A stretch of DNA of 64,000 bases from Muscardinus avellanarius (lineage: Eukaryota > Chordata > Mammalia > Rodentia > Gliridae): NCBI GenBank assembly GCA_963383645.1, contig OY726559.1, forward strand, positions 115,734,441 to 115,798,440. The letters are read 5' to 3'. The stretch's first letter is position 1, and every line of letters begins with the position of its first letter. The notes below the pieces were generated by a model that was not told the origin of the DNA, ran no database searches, and was given only the letters and a program-made list of their open reading frames with translations. A program made the translations under genes and the position numbers. This document shows, one piece after another, positions 34,940 through 44,525 of the stretch.

Positions 34940-35130
34940 ACATAAATCCTAATACTTGGGAGGCTGAGACAGGAGGATCATAGGTTCGAGGCCAAGGTCA
35001 GCAATCTAGGGAGACCCTCGGCGACTTAGTGAGACCCTTTTTCAAAATAAAAAATAATCAAATAGGGCTGGGGTAGTCTCAGAGTCCTAGAATGCCTCTG
35101 AGTTCCATTCCCAGCACCACAATAAGAGTC
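34940..35130 (+). mobile_element. B1-dID lacking its 5' end
   Basis: Starts inside the B1 arm (cctaatacttgggaggctg); the ID arm is diverged. Confidence 0.82.
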
Positions 35131-35569
35131 TTCCTGGGTTAAAGCTTTAGAAGGAAAAGTGGAATTTCCTCTGACTCTCCCCATCATCTGTTCTTCGGTG
35201 GTTAGAAGGAATTTTCCTTGTAACTGGTAATTTTTTTGTTTTATCATATTAAATAAAATGCAGCTTCTCACTGAGCCTTTGCCTGCGTAAGCATGCCTCC
35301 TCTCTTGCTCTTCCAGTGTTCACAGTTACAGTTTTAGTTCTGCCCTTGTTTCTTGTCGAGATTTAACGTTTTCGCCCACTGCCTCAGGTCCCTCGAGTTC
35401 CCACCAACAGGCTCGCCGCACCTGTTCTGGCCTCCAGCATCCCCCGAACAGCGGTAACCCTACGCTGTCAAGATTTATAACATTTGCCTTCTGCACCGTA
35501 TCTGCAAACTGAATCGTAGCATCTGTGCACAAGCCAACTTGAGATGTGGACACCAGTGAAGATGCTTAC

Positions 35570-35735
35570 AGAGCAGAGCTTTGGAAGTCCAAGACCCCAA
35601 CTCTAGCTCTCTGAGTCTGCTCTGCGATTCTGCTGTGTAATCGCTGTGTGACCTTGTCCAACGTGCTCAGCCTCTCTGGGCCTGAGTTATTTTGTGTTCA
35701 AAGTGGGAATAATGACAGTACTTCTCTCATAATTC
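35570..35735 (+). mobile_element. MIR
   Basis: cgctgtgtgaccttgtccaacgtgctcagcctctctgggcctgag matches the MIR core in sense. Confidence 0.7.
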
Positions 35736-35864
35736 TTTTTTTTATATTTTGAGCATTAAATTCACAAGTGCATACGAAACATGATCAGAATCATGATTGC
35801 CTCAGGCAAACAGCAACGAGTGTCAGGTATTATTAATGTGCTGTTCATGGTATACTCAATTGAC

Positions 35865-35865
<1 letters not shown>

Positions 35866-35906
<41 letters not shown>
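35866..35906 (+). repeat. (TTA)n microsatellite
   Basis: About 13 ATT units. Confidence 0.97.
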
Positions 35907-35907
<1 letters not shown>

Positions 35908-36034
35908 GTATGAGTATCATGTTTTGGCCCTTCTGCCACTTAAGGAAAAATACTTTTTAGCGTCAAAGTTGGGAGTTTGTGTTTAAAACAGTTGTTTTTC
36001 TTGCATTCAATTTTTTGCCTTGTTATTTCAAGTT

Positions 36035-36266
36035 CTCTCTCTTCTCTCTTCCTCCTCCTTCTCTCTCCTCCTCCTCCTCTTCCTTTTCCTCCTCTTCCTT
36101 CTCCTTCTCTCTCTCCTCTTCTTTCTTTTCTTCCTCCTCCCCTTTTTTCCTCCTCCCCTTGTCTCTCTCTTCTCCTCTTCTTCCCCCCCTCCCCCTCCTC
36201 TTCTTCCTCCTCCTCCTCCTCCTCCTCCTCCTCCTCCTCCTCCTCCTCCTCCTCCTCCTCTTTCTT
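36035..36266 (+). repeat. Polypyrimidine tract ending in (TCC)n
   Basis: About 230 bp nearly all C/T; the last 60 bp is perfect CCT. Confidence 0.97.
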
Positions 36267-36299
36267 TGGTAAATTAAAACCAACTCCATCAAGTGATAT

Positions 36300-36730
36300 G
36301 CTGGAATCTGTGCTTTCTAGCTCATTGAGCTGGTATTTGGCCAATGTTATAAATAAGGGCTTGATTTAGCAGTACGCAGGGTCAGTCGCTGCTTTGCCAG
36401 CAGTGTCTACAGACAGACCCCGTTTCCTCCAGAGAACTGGTGGGCAGTCATTTACCTGCATGCCACTGGCTGCATCCGCTTTGGGAATTAACTAGCCTCG
36501 TGTGTGCGTTCTAGCTTGTAGTAGACCTAGTTTCTTTATGGAAACCTCCTTGCTGAGATCTTCCAAAACTGTGCACCAGGAGAGTCTGGTTGGTCTGCAG
36601 TTCCCTCAAACAGCTCTCCTCCTCTGGTTTTCTTTTGCTTAATTATTTTCAGGTGTGCCCACAGTTTTTGCATTTTGGATGGCGGGTGCTTTTATTTTGT
36701 TGGGCTAGACATCGAGGAGCTGTGTCAAAC
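36300..36730. other. Intergenic DNA, nothing recognised
   Basis: No gene or clear repeat. Confidence 0.4.
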
Positions 36731-37023
36731 CAGGCATGGTGGCCCACCACTGTAATTCTAGTACTTTTGAGGCTGAGACCGGAGGATTGTGGGTTGGATG
36801 CCAGCCTCAGTAACTTAGAGAGACCCTGTTTAAAAATGAAAAATAAAAATAAAAAGCACCTATAATCCCAGCACTTGGGAAACAGACAGGAGGATTGTGG
36901 GTTCAAAGCCAGCCTCAGCAATTTACCCTGTTTCCAAATAAAAGATAAAATAAGGCTGTGGGTATAGCTCAAAGGTAGAATGCCCCTGGCTTCAATCTCT
37001 AGTACAAAAAAATAAATAAAAAA
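36731..37023 (+). mobile_element. B1 arm plus B1-dID in tandem
   Basis: A B1 arm with A-rich tail (36731-36856) is followed by a 5'-truncated dimer (36857-37023). Confidence 0.8.
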
Positions 37024-37198
37024 GGAGTTACATCAGAAAAGATGAATCTAAATCTTTGTATTTTTAGAAATGTGTTTATATTTCCTTCATGTTTAATCAG
37101 TAGTTTGACTGCATGCAAAATTGTAGGTTCAAAAATGGTTTCCCTTGGACTTTTGAAGGCATATGAAATTGATCCTTGGTTTTCTAGCACACAGATTT

Positions 37199-37438
37199 TA
37201 TGATTTTTTTCTTTTTTTTTTTTGCGGTCCTGAAAATGGAACCCAGGGACATTCTACCTCTGAGCTACACCCCCAGCCCTATTTTTTATTCTTTATTTTG
37301 AAGCAGGGTCTCACTGAGTTGCAAAGGGCCTCACTAAGTAGCTGAGGCTGTCTGAAAACCGCGATCCTCCTGTCTCAGCCTCCCAAATGCTGGGATTACA
37401 AGTGCGCGCCACCACGCCCTGCCATGATTTTTTTCTTT
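37199..37438 (-). mobile_element. B1-dID dimer with target duplication
   Basis: atgatttttttcttt flanks the element on both sides (37199 and 37424). Confidence 0.9.
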
Positions 37439-37699
37439 GACGCATGGCTTAATCTTGAAATGACGCACAAGTTATTCCTACCCTCCACCTTTCACACTCA
37501 GGAGCTGGAGCAACAAATTAGTTTGCTCTTCCAAGTCCTTTTTATCCGCTCTTCCTGTCTCTCACATAATATTTACTTAGTTTTCTTTGTTATTTAAACA
37601 TTTGAATTGGTTAAAAAATACACAGGATGCACAAATTCAAACAATAAAAAGAAACGGCCGTAGAGTGAAGTGTTAAGTCTCTATCCAACTCCTGTTCTC

Positions 37700-37765
37700 C
37701 AAATGGGGGTGTCGCTCAGAATAGAATGCCCCCGGGTTCCATTCCCAGCACCGAAAAAAAAAAAA
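37700..37765 (+). mobile_element. ID-type monomer
   Basis: aatgggggtgtcgctcagaatag to cattcccagcaccg with an A13 tail; no B1 arm. Confidence 0.8.
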
Positions 37766-38443
37766 AGATTGTTCTTTGCAAAACCGACAATCCCATTAAG
37801 CATTCTTTTATTGAGAAATGTGGATCTGCCTTCACTGTGATTAAGCATGGATGAGAATTCAAATAATTTATTGGTAAGAATGACTTTGGAATCGATTCGT
37901 AACTCCCGAGGCAAAGCAAGCACGTCTACAATTTTGTTGAATGAACAGCTTTAAATGACAAGCTCCCTTAAGAGTTCTTCGGTCCAGCAGGAGCCAGCTC
38001 TAGGATTTCAACACGAAGAAGAATGTTATGAAAGCGCCTCGCCCATCCCAAGAGCATCCATCCCTGCTTCTTCAGGTATCCCGGGAGCTGTCAGTTCCCA
38101 GATGGTAATCTAGATGACTAAATTGCTCTGGGGAGGAACGGCCTCTATGCTTCCTCCGAGATGCCTGGAGTCAACAGCAGGGCTCAACCCACAGAGATCC
38201 CTGCCCCTCCAAATCCCAGCTTGGGCCGCCAATCTCTGTTTCTCTCCCAGCCCAACCCAGTCAAGTGGGAGACATCTGAGGTGCCCCACAGTGTTCTGGG
38301 TAAAGAGCAAGTGTGTGGAAACTTCCCCAAGACAGAGAAAGGGGCCTTCTCGGGGCACCAAGGTGCGGGCCTCGCGATTGCTGCCACACACGCTCACTCC
38401 AACTATGCATGACCCCAGAATGGAACTTCACTAAACAGGCCTT
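37766..38443. other. Intergenic DNA, nothing recognised
   Basis: Several overlapping short frames at 38110-38480 show no family resemblance. Confidence 0.4.
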
Positions 38444-38556
38444 GGTCTGAACATTTTTTTCTTTTGGTGGTCTGAACAATTATTTTTTTGGTGGTCTGAA
38501 CAATTTTTTCTGTGGTTCGAACAATTTTTTTTGTGTGGTCTGAACAATTTATTTTT
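38444..38556 (+). repeat. Minisatellite, ~25-bp unit
   Basis: Four to five imperfect copies of ggtctgaacaattttttt with a variable T/G spacer. Confidence 0.9.
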
Positions 38557-38945
38557 GTGGCACTGGGAATTAAACCCTGGGCTGCTGTACTACTGAGCTT
38601 CACCTCCAACCTTTTTCATTTTAAAATTTGAGACAGGGTTGCCGGGCGTGGTGGCGCACGCTTGTAATCCCCGCGCTTGGGAGGCAGAGACAGGAGGATC
38701 GCGCAGGTTCGAAGCCAGCCGCGCGCGCTGGCTTAGGAGACCCTGTTTCCAAATAAAAATGTAAAAATAGGTCTGGGAGTGTAGCCCGGAGGTAAAAGGG
38801 CTTCCAGGAACCCCAGTACCACACACAAAAATTTTTGAGACAGGGTCTCCCTAAGTTGCTGAGGCTGTCCTTGAACTTGTGATCTTCCTGCCTTAGCCTC
38901 CCAAGGAGCTAGGAATAGAAGTGAGCTCCACCGTGCTGGTTAACA
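38557..38945 (-). mobile_element. Older dimer split by an opposite-strand young dimer
   Basis: The minus-strand ID arm (38557-38618) and B1 arm (38840-38945) are separated by a complete plus-strand young B1-dID (38641-38825). atttgagacagggt is duplicated at the joints. Confidence 0.88.
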
Positions 38946-39059
38946 ATATCATTCTCTCTCTTTCACCTTTCTTTCCCTTCTTTCTAGCTCTGTTTTTTCT
39001 TTGACATGTTTAAAACTATTAATTAGTTATGATGGATTGTTATTCTTAGTTTTTCTACC

Positions 39060-39195
39060 TCTTTGAGCTCACATTTATTATTATTTGTAGTGGTAGTAAT
39101 GGTGGTCGTAGTTAGTAGTAGTGGTGGTAGTAGTAGTTAGTATTAGTGGTGGCAGTTAGTAGTAGTTAGTAGTAGTTAGTAGTAGTGGTGGTAGT
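39060..39195 (+). repeat. Imperfect (GTA)n/(GTG)n tract
   Basis: Interrupted TAG/TGG trinucleotides with several gtagttagtagtag blocks. Confidence 0.93.
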
Positions 39196-39378
39196 GGTAC
39201 TGGGGATTGAACTCAGGGGCCTTCTACCTCCTAGCTACATCCCAGCCCTTTTTATTTTTTATTTTGAAACAGTGTCATGCTAATCTCTAAAATGGTCCAG
39301 TCTGCGTCTTCCAAGTGCTGGGATTCTGTAGAACTGGGATTCTCCCAAGTCCTGAGCATGTGTCACCATGCCTGACTC
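39196..39378 (-). mobile_element. B1-dID dimer, diverged
   Basis: gtactggggattgaactcagg to tgtcaccatgcctgac. Confidence 0.82.
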
Positions 39379-39529
39379 ACATTTCTTACAGACTCACAAA
39401 ATAATGTGCACTATGCTAGGTATTCTTTTGAATTTTTTGCAGCAAGTTTTTGAGGTAGGTCCAATCCCTTTTTTTGGTTTGTAGCAGCATAAACTGATCT
39501 TCAAGATGGTTAGAAAGTCTTTTATTTTT

Positions 39530-39738
39530 TTTTTCTTCAGTACTGGGGATGGAACCTAGGGACATTTTACCTCTGAGCTGCATCCCCAGTTCTACTTTTT
39601 ATTCTTTATTTTGAAACAGGGTCTCACTGAGTTGTAAAGAGCCTCACTAAGTAGTAGCTGAGGCTGTCCACGAACTGCGATCCTCCTGTCTCAGCATTCC
39701 AAATGCTGGGATTATAAGCGTGAGCTACCATGCCTGGC
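39530..39738 (-). mobile_element. B1-dID dimer
   Basis: ttcagtactggggatggaacc to accatgcctggct. Confidence 0.88.
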
Positions 39739-39739
39739 T

Positions 39740-40690
39740 AGGAAATCTTTAATGTTACGTAGCAGTGGTTCTAGAAGTTTTCCCCAATTTGGAACCCAGA
39801 ATAATACCCCAGGGACTGTGGTGCGATAAGTTATGCTATTATACCATTACCGTGATATAATAAATTATGCTAAGAAATGATTGCTGGATTCTGTGCCAGC
39901 CAGATTTGATTTCTTTAGGTAAAAATTGCCATGGATCAAATGATGAGATAAATAGTTGGAATAACTTCTTTACTTGAATGTGTAATAAAGGCCTGGAATC
40001 CTTCTAAATGGCATTTCAAAATGGAGGAGCTGTTCAGAGGTCAACTGGATTAATTCATGTAGGAGAGCGCAGCATGGAGTAATATTGGAAATCCTCTGGC
40101 TTTTGGTAGCGCGCTTGAAAATACTCTGAATAGATATGCCCAGACATCGAGGCATTCGGAGATGAACTTGGCTTCCTAGTAGCTCACAAGTCGCTCATGG
40201 TCACAAGAACCACAGAAACAAGGTCAGCCCACAATCTGAAGTGGGGAGCTTTAGGGAGGGGTCCCAGCATGTGATTCTTATGACCTAGAAAACTAAGGAC
40301 AGCGCTGGTGTGTGCAAAGCCATTAGTGGGTCATGTAGAGTCACAGAAAGGTTGGGAAACTGAGATAGGCCTTTGTGGTCCTGTCTGAATCAATGAATTG
40401 TATAGCAAAACCTACTGGAGACCAATAGGCTATGGGAAAGGGGAGGTCAGCTGTAAAATAACAAAGAACAAGTTGAACACCTGAATTTAAGATACAGCCA
40501 GGTCACACAGTCTCTGCCATTAGAGGACAAGGCCTGGTTACTGGGCAGGTGATGCTGAACGCGGTCGTAGTTCTGCATACGGGATACTGGGCAAGCTGGG
40601 GCCCCATTTCTATCATAGAAAAGCATCACGGTCATCATGGGGCCCCTGAGATAAAGGTCTCAGGTAAAACACTGTGTACTTATCTTGGAG
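39740..40690. other. SINE-free DNA upstream of the repeat-rich SPRR-like gene
   Basis: About 950 bp with no mobile element seen, immediately 5' of the gene at 40.8-44.0 kb. It is a good place to look for that gene's enhancer. Confidence 0.4.
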
Positions 40691-40696
40691 AGGAAG

Positions 40697-40717
40697 ATCC
40701 GGTCAAGGAAGTTGCAT
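40697..40717 (+). promoter_or_regulatory. Possible Ets-like and octamer-like half sites
   Basis: aggaagATCCGG is followed 9 nt later by TTGCAT. This echoes, loosely, the TTCCGG and ATTTGCAT pair of the two SPRR2 promoters. It lies 120-140 bp before the TATA box, against about 80 bp in SPRR2. Confidence 0.3.
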
Positions 40718-40837
40718 GATAGCAGTGCCAGTGTGGCAAGCTGTCTCGGGATTGCACATGGATGGTATTTTTGGTTGAGAAATAAGCATATCAGCCCAGT
40801 CCTGAGCTCCTGTCCCTGCGCGGGGCCACCTGGCCCT

Positions 40838-40844
40838 TATAAAA
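40838..40844 (+). promoter_or_regulatory. TATA box of the expanded SPRR-like gene
   Basis: cccttATAAAAgggc context, about 30 bp before the likely start site near 40868. Confidence 0.8.
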
Positions 40845-40867
40845 GGGCTTCCCGCCACCTCGATGCT

Positions 40868-40909
40868 ATCTTCTTGCCACTCAGCTGTGGATCTTCTTTG
40901 GAGACACAG
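40868..40909 (+). other. Non-coding exon 1 of the expanded SPRR-like gene
   Basis: Predicted from the TATA box and a consensus donor (acacag|gtgggt) at 40909/40910. The intron runs to 42027, where atctttcag is the acceptor. It has no ATG of its own. Confidence 0.65.
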
Positions 40910-40984
40910 GTGGGTACAAATCTGAGGGGCCTTTATGGGCACTTAGATTATGGGATTATGTTAGGCTTTAACTTGAAGGCAGGT

Positions 40985-41112
40985 GTTCTCCTCGTCCTCC
41001 TCCTCCTCGTTCTCCTCCTCCTCGTCCTCCTCCTCCTCGTCCTCCTCGTCCTCCTCCTCCTCTTCCTCCTCCTCCTCCTCCTCCTCCTCCTTCTTCTTCT
41101 TCTTCTTCTTTT

Positions 41113-41160
<48 letters not shown>
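40985..41160 (+). repeat. (CTC)n-(TTC)n-(CT)n polypyrimidine tract in the intron
   Basis: About 175 bp with sparse G (CTCGT units) at first, then TCC, TTC and finally a pure CT run of about 40 bp. It begins 75 nt after the splice donor. Confidence 0.97.
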
Positions 41161-41162
<2 letters not shown>

Positions 41163-41204
41163 CACCATTCTCCTCCTCTTCCCCCCCCTCTCTCCTTTTC
41201 TTCT

Positions 41205-41400
41205 TTTTGTGGTCCTGAGGATTCAACTCAGGGGCATTCCACCTCTGAACTATACCCCCAGCCCTCTTTTATTTGGAAACAGGGTCTTGCTAAATTGCTG
41301 AGAGTTTTACTATGTTGCTGAGGCTGGCCTTGAACCTCAGATTCTCCTGTCTCAGCCTCTTAAGTGCTGGAACAATAGGTGTGTGCCACCATGCCTGGGT
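41205..41400 (-). mobile_element. Intronic B1-dID dimer
   Basis: tttgtggtcctgaggattcaactc to accatgcctggg, in the intron of the expanded gene. Confidence 0.87.
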
Positions 41401-42048
41401 AGATATGATTATTTCCTTAAACCAATTAGTGCTTATGGATGGGGAGATAAAGATAAAGGGGTTTGGGGTGAAGTTTTAGCTGGTGTCTGGCAAATACCTT
41501 GAAGAGGAAGAGGGAAATGGAGCCCTAGGTATAATCTTAAATTCAAGGGGTTGAAAGGGCTCTGTATCCATTCCTAATGTATCTCCTGCAGAACATGGAT
41601 CTCCTTGAGAGATGGGCTGGAGCCTCCATGATGCCTCTCACTGGCCCCTGGCTCAGTACATGATCAGCTCAGTTAAACAGGGATCCAGGGACTCATGTAA
41701 GAGGAGCAAAGATTTATTTTGGGATTGCCTACAGTTTTAATATATGGGCTTCCCCCTCTAGATTTGTTTTGTTTGTTCTCTAGTATTTTCAGAAAATACC
41801 TATTACCATCACATAAGCAATTTTTCTTTAGAAACGAATAGAATAAGAGATTAGCTAAAGAAAGGCTGAAAAGCTGAGGGTAAAGTCCCTATAAAGAATA
41901 AAGAAGCTATACAAAATCACAGACTATTTAGGGTTAAAGTGGATCCCTGGACACTGGGATTGGTGTCTTAGCTGATTGCAGCACCAAGACTGTCTCTTCT
42001 GAACTCAGTTGCTTGTTTATCTTTCAGATTCTCTGAGATCTAGGAGAG

Positions 42049-43719
42049 ATGCATTACTACCAGGAGCAATGCAAACAGCCCTGCCAGCTGCCTCCTGTGT
42101 TATTACAGAAGTGCCTGGAGCCCTGTTCTCCAACATGGCACCCTGAGCCCTGCCCTTCTCCTCAGTATCTGGAGCCATGTTCACCACTTCAGTATCTTGA
42201 GCCATGTCCACCAAGGCATCCTGAGCCATGTCCTCCACTATGGCATACTGAGCCGTGCTCTCCACCAAGGCATCCTGAGCCATGTCCTCCAAGACATCCT
42301 GAGCCATGTCCTCCAAGGCATCCTGAGCCATGTCCTCCAAGGCATCCTGAGCCATGTCCTCCAAGGCATCCTGAGCCATGTCCTCCACTATGGCATACTG
42401 AGCCCTGCTCTCCACCAAGGCATCCTGAGCCATGTCCTCCAAGACATCCTGAGCCATGTCCTCCAAGACATCCTGAGCCATGTCCTCCAAGGCATCCTGA
42501 GCCATGTCCTCCAAGGCATCCTGAGACATGTCCTCCAAGGCATCCTGAGCCATGTCCTCCAAGGCATCCTGAGCCATGTCCTCCAAGGCATCCTGAGCCA
42601 TGTCCTCCAAGACATCCTGAGCCATGTCCTCCAAGGCATCCTGAGCCATGTCCTCCACTATGGCATACTGAGCCCTGCTCTCCACCAAGACATCCTGAGC
42701 CATGTCCTCCAAGGTATTCTGAGCCATGTCCTCCAAGGCATCCTGAGCCATGTCCGCCAAGGTATTCTGAGCCATGTCCTCCACTATGGCATACTAATCC
42801 ATGTCCTCCAAGACACCCTGAGCCATGTCCTCCAAGACACCCTGAGCCATGTCCTCCAAGACACCCTGAGCCATGTCCTCCAAGGCATCCTGAGCCATGT
42901 CCACCAAGGAGGCATCCTGAACCATGTCCACCAAGACATCCTGAACCCTGCTCTCCACCAAGGCATCCTGAGCCCTGCTCTCCACCTCAGTATCCTGAGC
43001 CATGTCCTCCACTATGGCATACTGAGCCCTGTTCTCCACCAAGGCATCCTGAGCCCTGCTCTCCACCTCAGTATCCTGATCCATGTCCACCAAGATATCC
43101 TGAGCCATGTCCACTATGGCATCCTGAGCCCTGCTCTTCACCAAGACATCCTGAGCCATGTCCACCAAGGCATCCTGAGCCCTGTTCTTCACCTCAGTAT
43201 CCTGAGCCATGTGCACCACTTCTTTATTCTGAGCCCTGTCTACCAAATTATCCTGAGCCATATCCATCACGGAATCCTGAGCCATGTCCACCTCACTATC
43301 CTGAGCCATATCCATCATGGAATCCTGAACCATGCCCACCTCACTATCCTGAGCCATGCCCACCTCACTATCCTGAGCCATGTCCACCTCAACATTCTGA
43401 GCCCTGTCCACCAAGGTGTCCTAAGTCCTGTCTACCACCTCAGTATGCTGAGTCTTGTCCACTACCACAGCATCTTGAGCTCTGCCAACCACCTCAGTAT
43501 CCTGAGCCTTGCCCTCCACCAAGGCGCCCTGAGCCTTGTCCACTACCACGGCATCCTGAGCCCTACCGACATCCTCAGTATCCTGAGCCCTGCCCTCCAC
43601 CAAGGCGCCTGGGGCCATGTTCTCCTCCAAGGTTCCCTGAGGCATGTCCACCTGCTCCTTGTTCACCTGAACCACGCTGGCAGCAATGCCCTGCGCAGCT
43701 GCGTTCACACTGCCAGTAG
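42049..43719 (+). CDS. Expanded SPRR2-like protein with ~62 tandem Cys-Pro repeats
   Basis: The frame encodes 556 residues in exon 2. The head, MHYYQEQCKQPCQLPPV, aligns with SPRR2 ([17 protein letters not shown]). The 21-nt leader after the acceptor also resembles that of SPRR2. Residues ~23 to ~535 are about 62 repeats of EPCPPRHP type (8 residues; 9 in EPCSPPRHP and EPCPPLWHT variants). Units 4 to 34 are almost identical, and units from about 45 on are degenerate (EPYPSWNP, ESCPLPQHL). The tail (PRWQQCPAQLRSHCQ) lacks the SPRR2 CPPKSK/Q end. Lysine is almost absent after residue 21; Arg and His replace it. A cornified-envelope role is inferred from family and locus; N-terminal Gln/Lys could be transglutaminase sites. 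It may be a known predicted locus, but I do not recognise a name. No frameshift or internal stop is visible. Confidence 0.85.
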   Translation: MHYYQEQCKQPCQLPPVLLQKCLEPCSPTWHPEPCPSPQYLEPCSPLQYLEPCPPRHPEPCPPLWHTEPCSPPRHPEPCPPRHPEPCPPRHPEPCPPRHPEPCPPRHPEPCPPLWHTEPCSPPRHPEPCPPRHPEPCPPRHPEPCPPRHPEPCPPRHPETCPPRHPEPCPPRHPEPCPPRHPEPCPPRHPEPCPPRHPEPCPPLWHTEPCSPPRHPEPCPPRYSEPCPPRHPEPCPPRYSEPCPPLWHTNPCPPRHPEPCPPRHPEPCPPRHPEPCPPRHPEPCPPRRHPEPCPPRHPEPCSPPRHPEPCSPPQYPEPCPPLWHTEPCSPPRHPEPCSPPQYPDPCPPRYPEPCPLWHPEPCSSPRHPEPCPPRHPEPCSSPQYPEPCAPLLYSEPCLPNYPEPYPSRNPEPCPPHYPEPYPSWNPEPCPPHYPEPCPPHYPEPCPPQHSEPCPPRCPKSCLPPQYAESCPLPQHLELCQPPQYPEPCPPPRRPEPCPLPRHPEPYRHPQYPEPCPPPRRLGPCSPPRFPEACPPAPCSPEPRWQQCPAQLRSHCQ

Positions 43720-44004
43720 ATGCGCCCGTCCAAGAGTGAGTAGCAGTGCCAGACTTGCTCAGGACCAGGAGTGAGACTATGGGGCTCTTCTCAGCCTCGA
43801 CAGTCCAGCATCAGTCTACCTCAAGAGCATCCTCCCTCAACTCCCGCTGGCCCGCGGCTGGCAGAGGAAGGCAGTGCTCCTGCAGTGGACGCGGTGTTTT
43901 GGAAGAAGAGTAGCAGGGTCCTCGCTGTCTGTCTGTCTATCTTTCTGGGATCTGGGTGGTGGTCTCTGCCCTGTGAGCAAGGGTGTCTATTCTTTTCCTT
44001 CTCC

Positions 44005-44010
44005 AATAAA
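44005..44010 (+). terminator. Poly(A) signal AATAAA of the expanded SPRR-like gene
   Basis: ctccAATAAAgcac lies 286 nt after the stop codon. The 3'UTR between contains a short GTCT run (43927-43940) and no SINE. Confidence 0.85.
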
Positions 44011-44029
44011 GCACAAGTTTCATGGTCAA

Positions 44030-44447
44030 GCCTGCATTAATTTTGTTTGTATTTTGTGTCTTTAATTGCCTCTGGTCACTATTAGATGACTGGTCCTTTC
44101 TATGCAGTTTGCTTTATTAGAATAAGGCTTTGTAATCATTGAATTCAGGTTCGTTTGAAATGCGTCTCTTGGGTTATATCAAGTAATTATCTTTTATTGG
44201 TTTTAAACTCATTTTTAGCCCCTTTCTAACTTGATGACCTTGAAACAGGTAAACCTGTACAGGTTTCGATAATGGTTAGCAATCTTTTTGAGATTTTATT
44301 AATTTTTAAAGAAAAATTGAATTAGTTTGGAAGCATATGGAAGAGTTAGTACAGAGAGTTACATATACCTTTGGCCCAGCTTCTCCTGATGTTAACACCT
44401 TATATAACTATGACATATTTAACCACATTCAGAAATTGACATTTAGC
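44030..44447. other. Intergenic DNA with old L1 fragment
   Basis: 44290-44445 (gtacagagagttacatatacctttggcccagcttctcc) resembles the 3' end of an old L1. The rest is unassigned. Confidence 0.4.
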
Positions 44448-44525
44448 TGGGCATGGTAGTGCAGGTATGTAATCTCAGTACTTGGGAGGCTGAGACAGGA
44501 GGATTGCGGGTCTGAGGCCAGCAAC
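44448..44525 (+). mobile_element. Truncated B1 arm
   Basis: agctgggcatggtagtgcagg to gtctgaggccagc, then it stops. Confidence 0.8.

Noticed and set aside
42017..42784. Minus-strand 255-codon frame of MEDMAQDALED repeats, and similar minus frames to 43708
   Set aside because: It is the reverse strand of the SPRR-like repeat array. The 24-nt unit leaves it open by chance; there is no promoter, splice or family support.
42220..42960. Regular short repeats resembling a CRISPR array
   Set aside because: There are no unique spacers between repeats, the units code for protein, and the DNA is mammalian.
42197..43774. 525-codon plus-strand frame of ILSHVLQ repeats
   Set aside because: It is the second frame of the same array and starts inside it. 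The real frame has the SPRR head, leader and acceptor.
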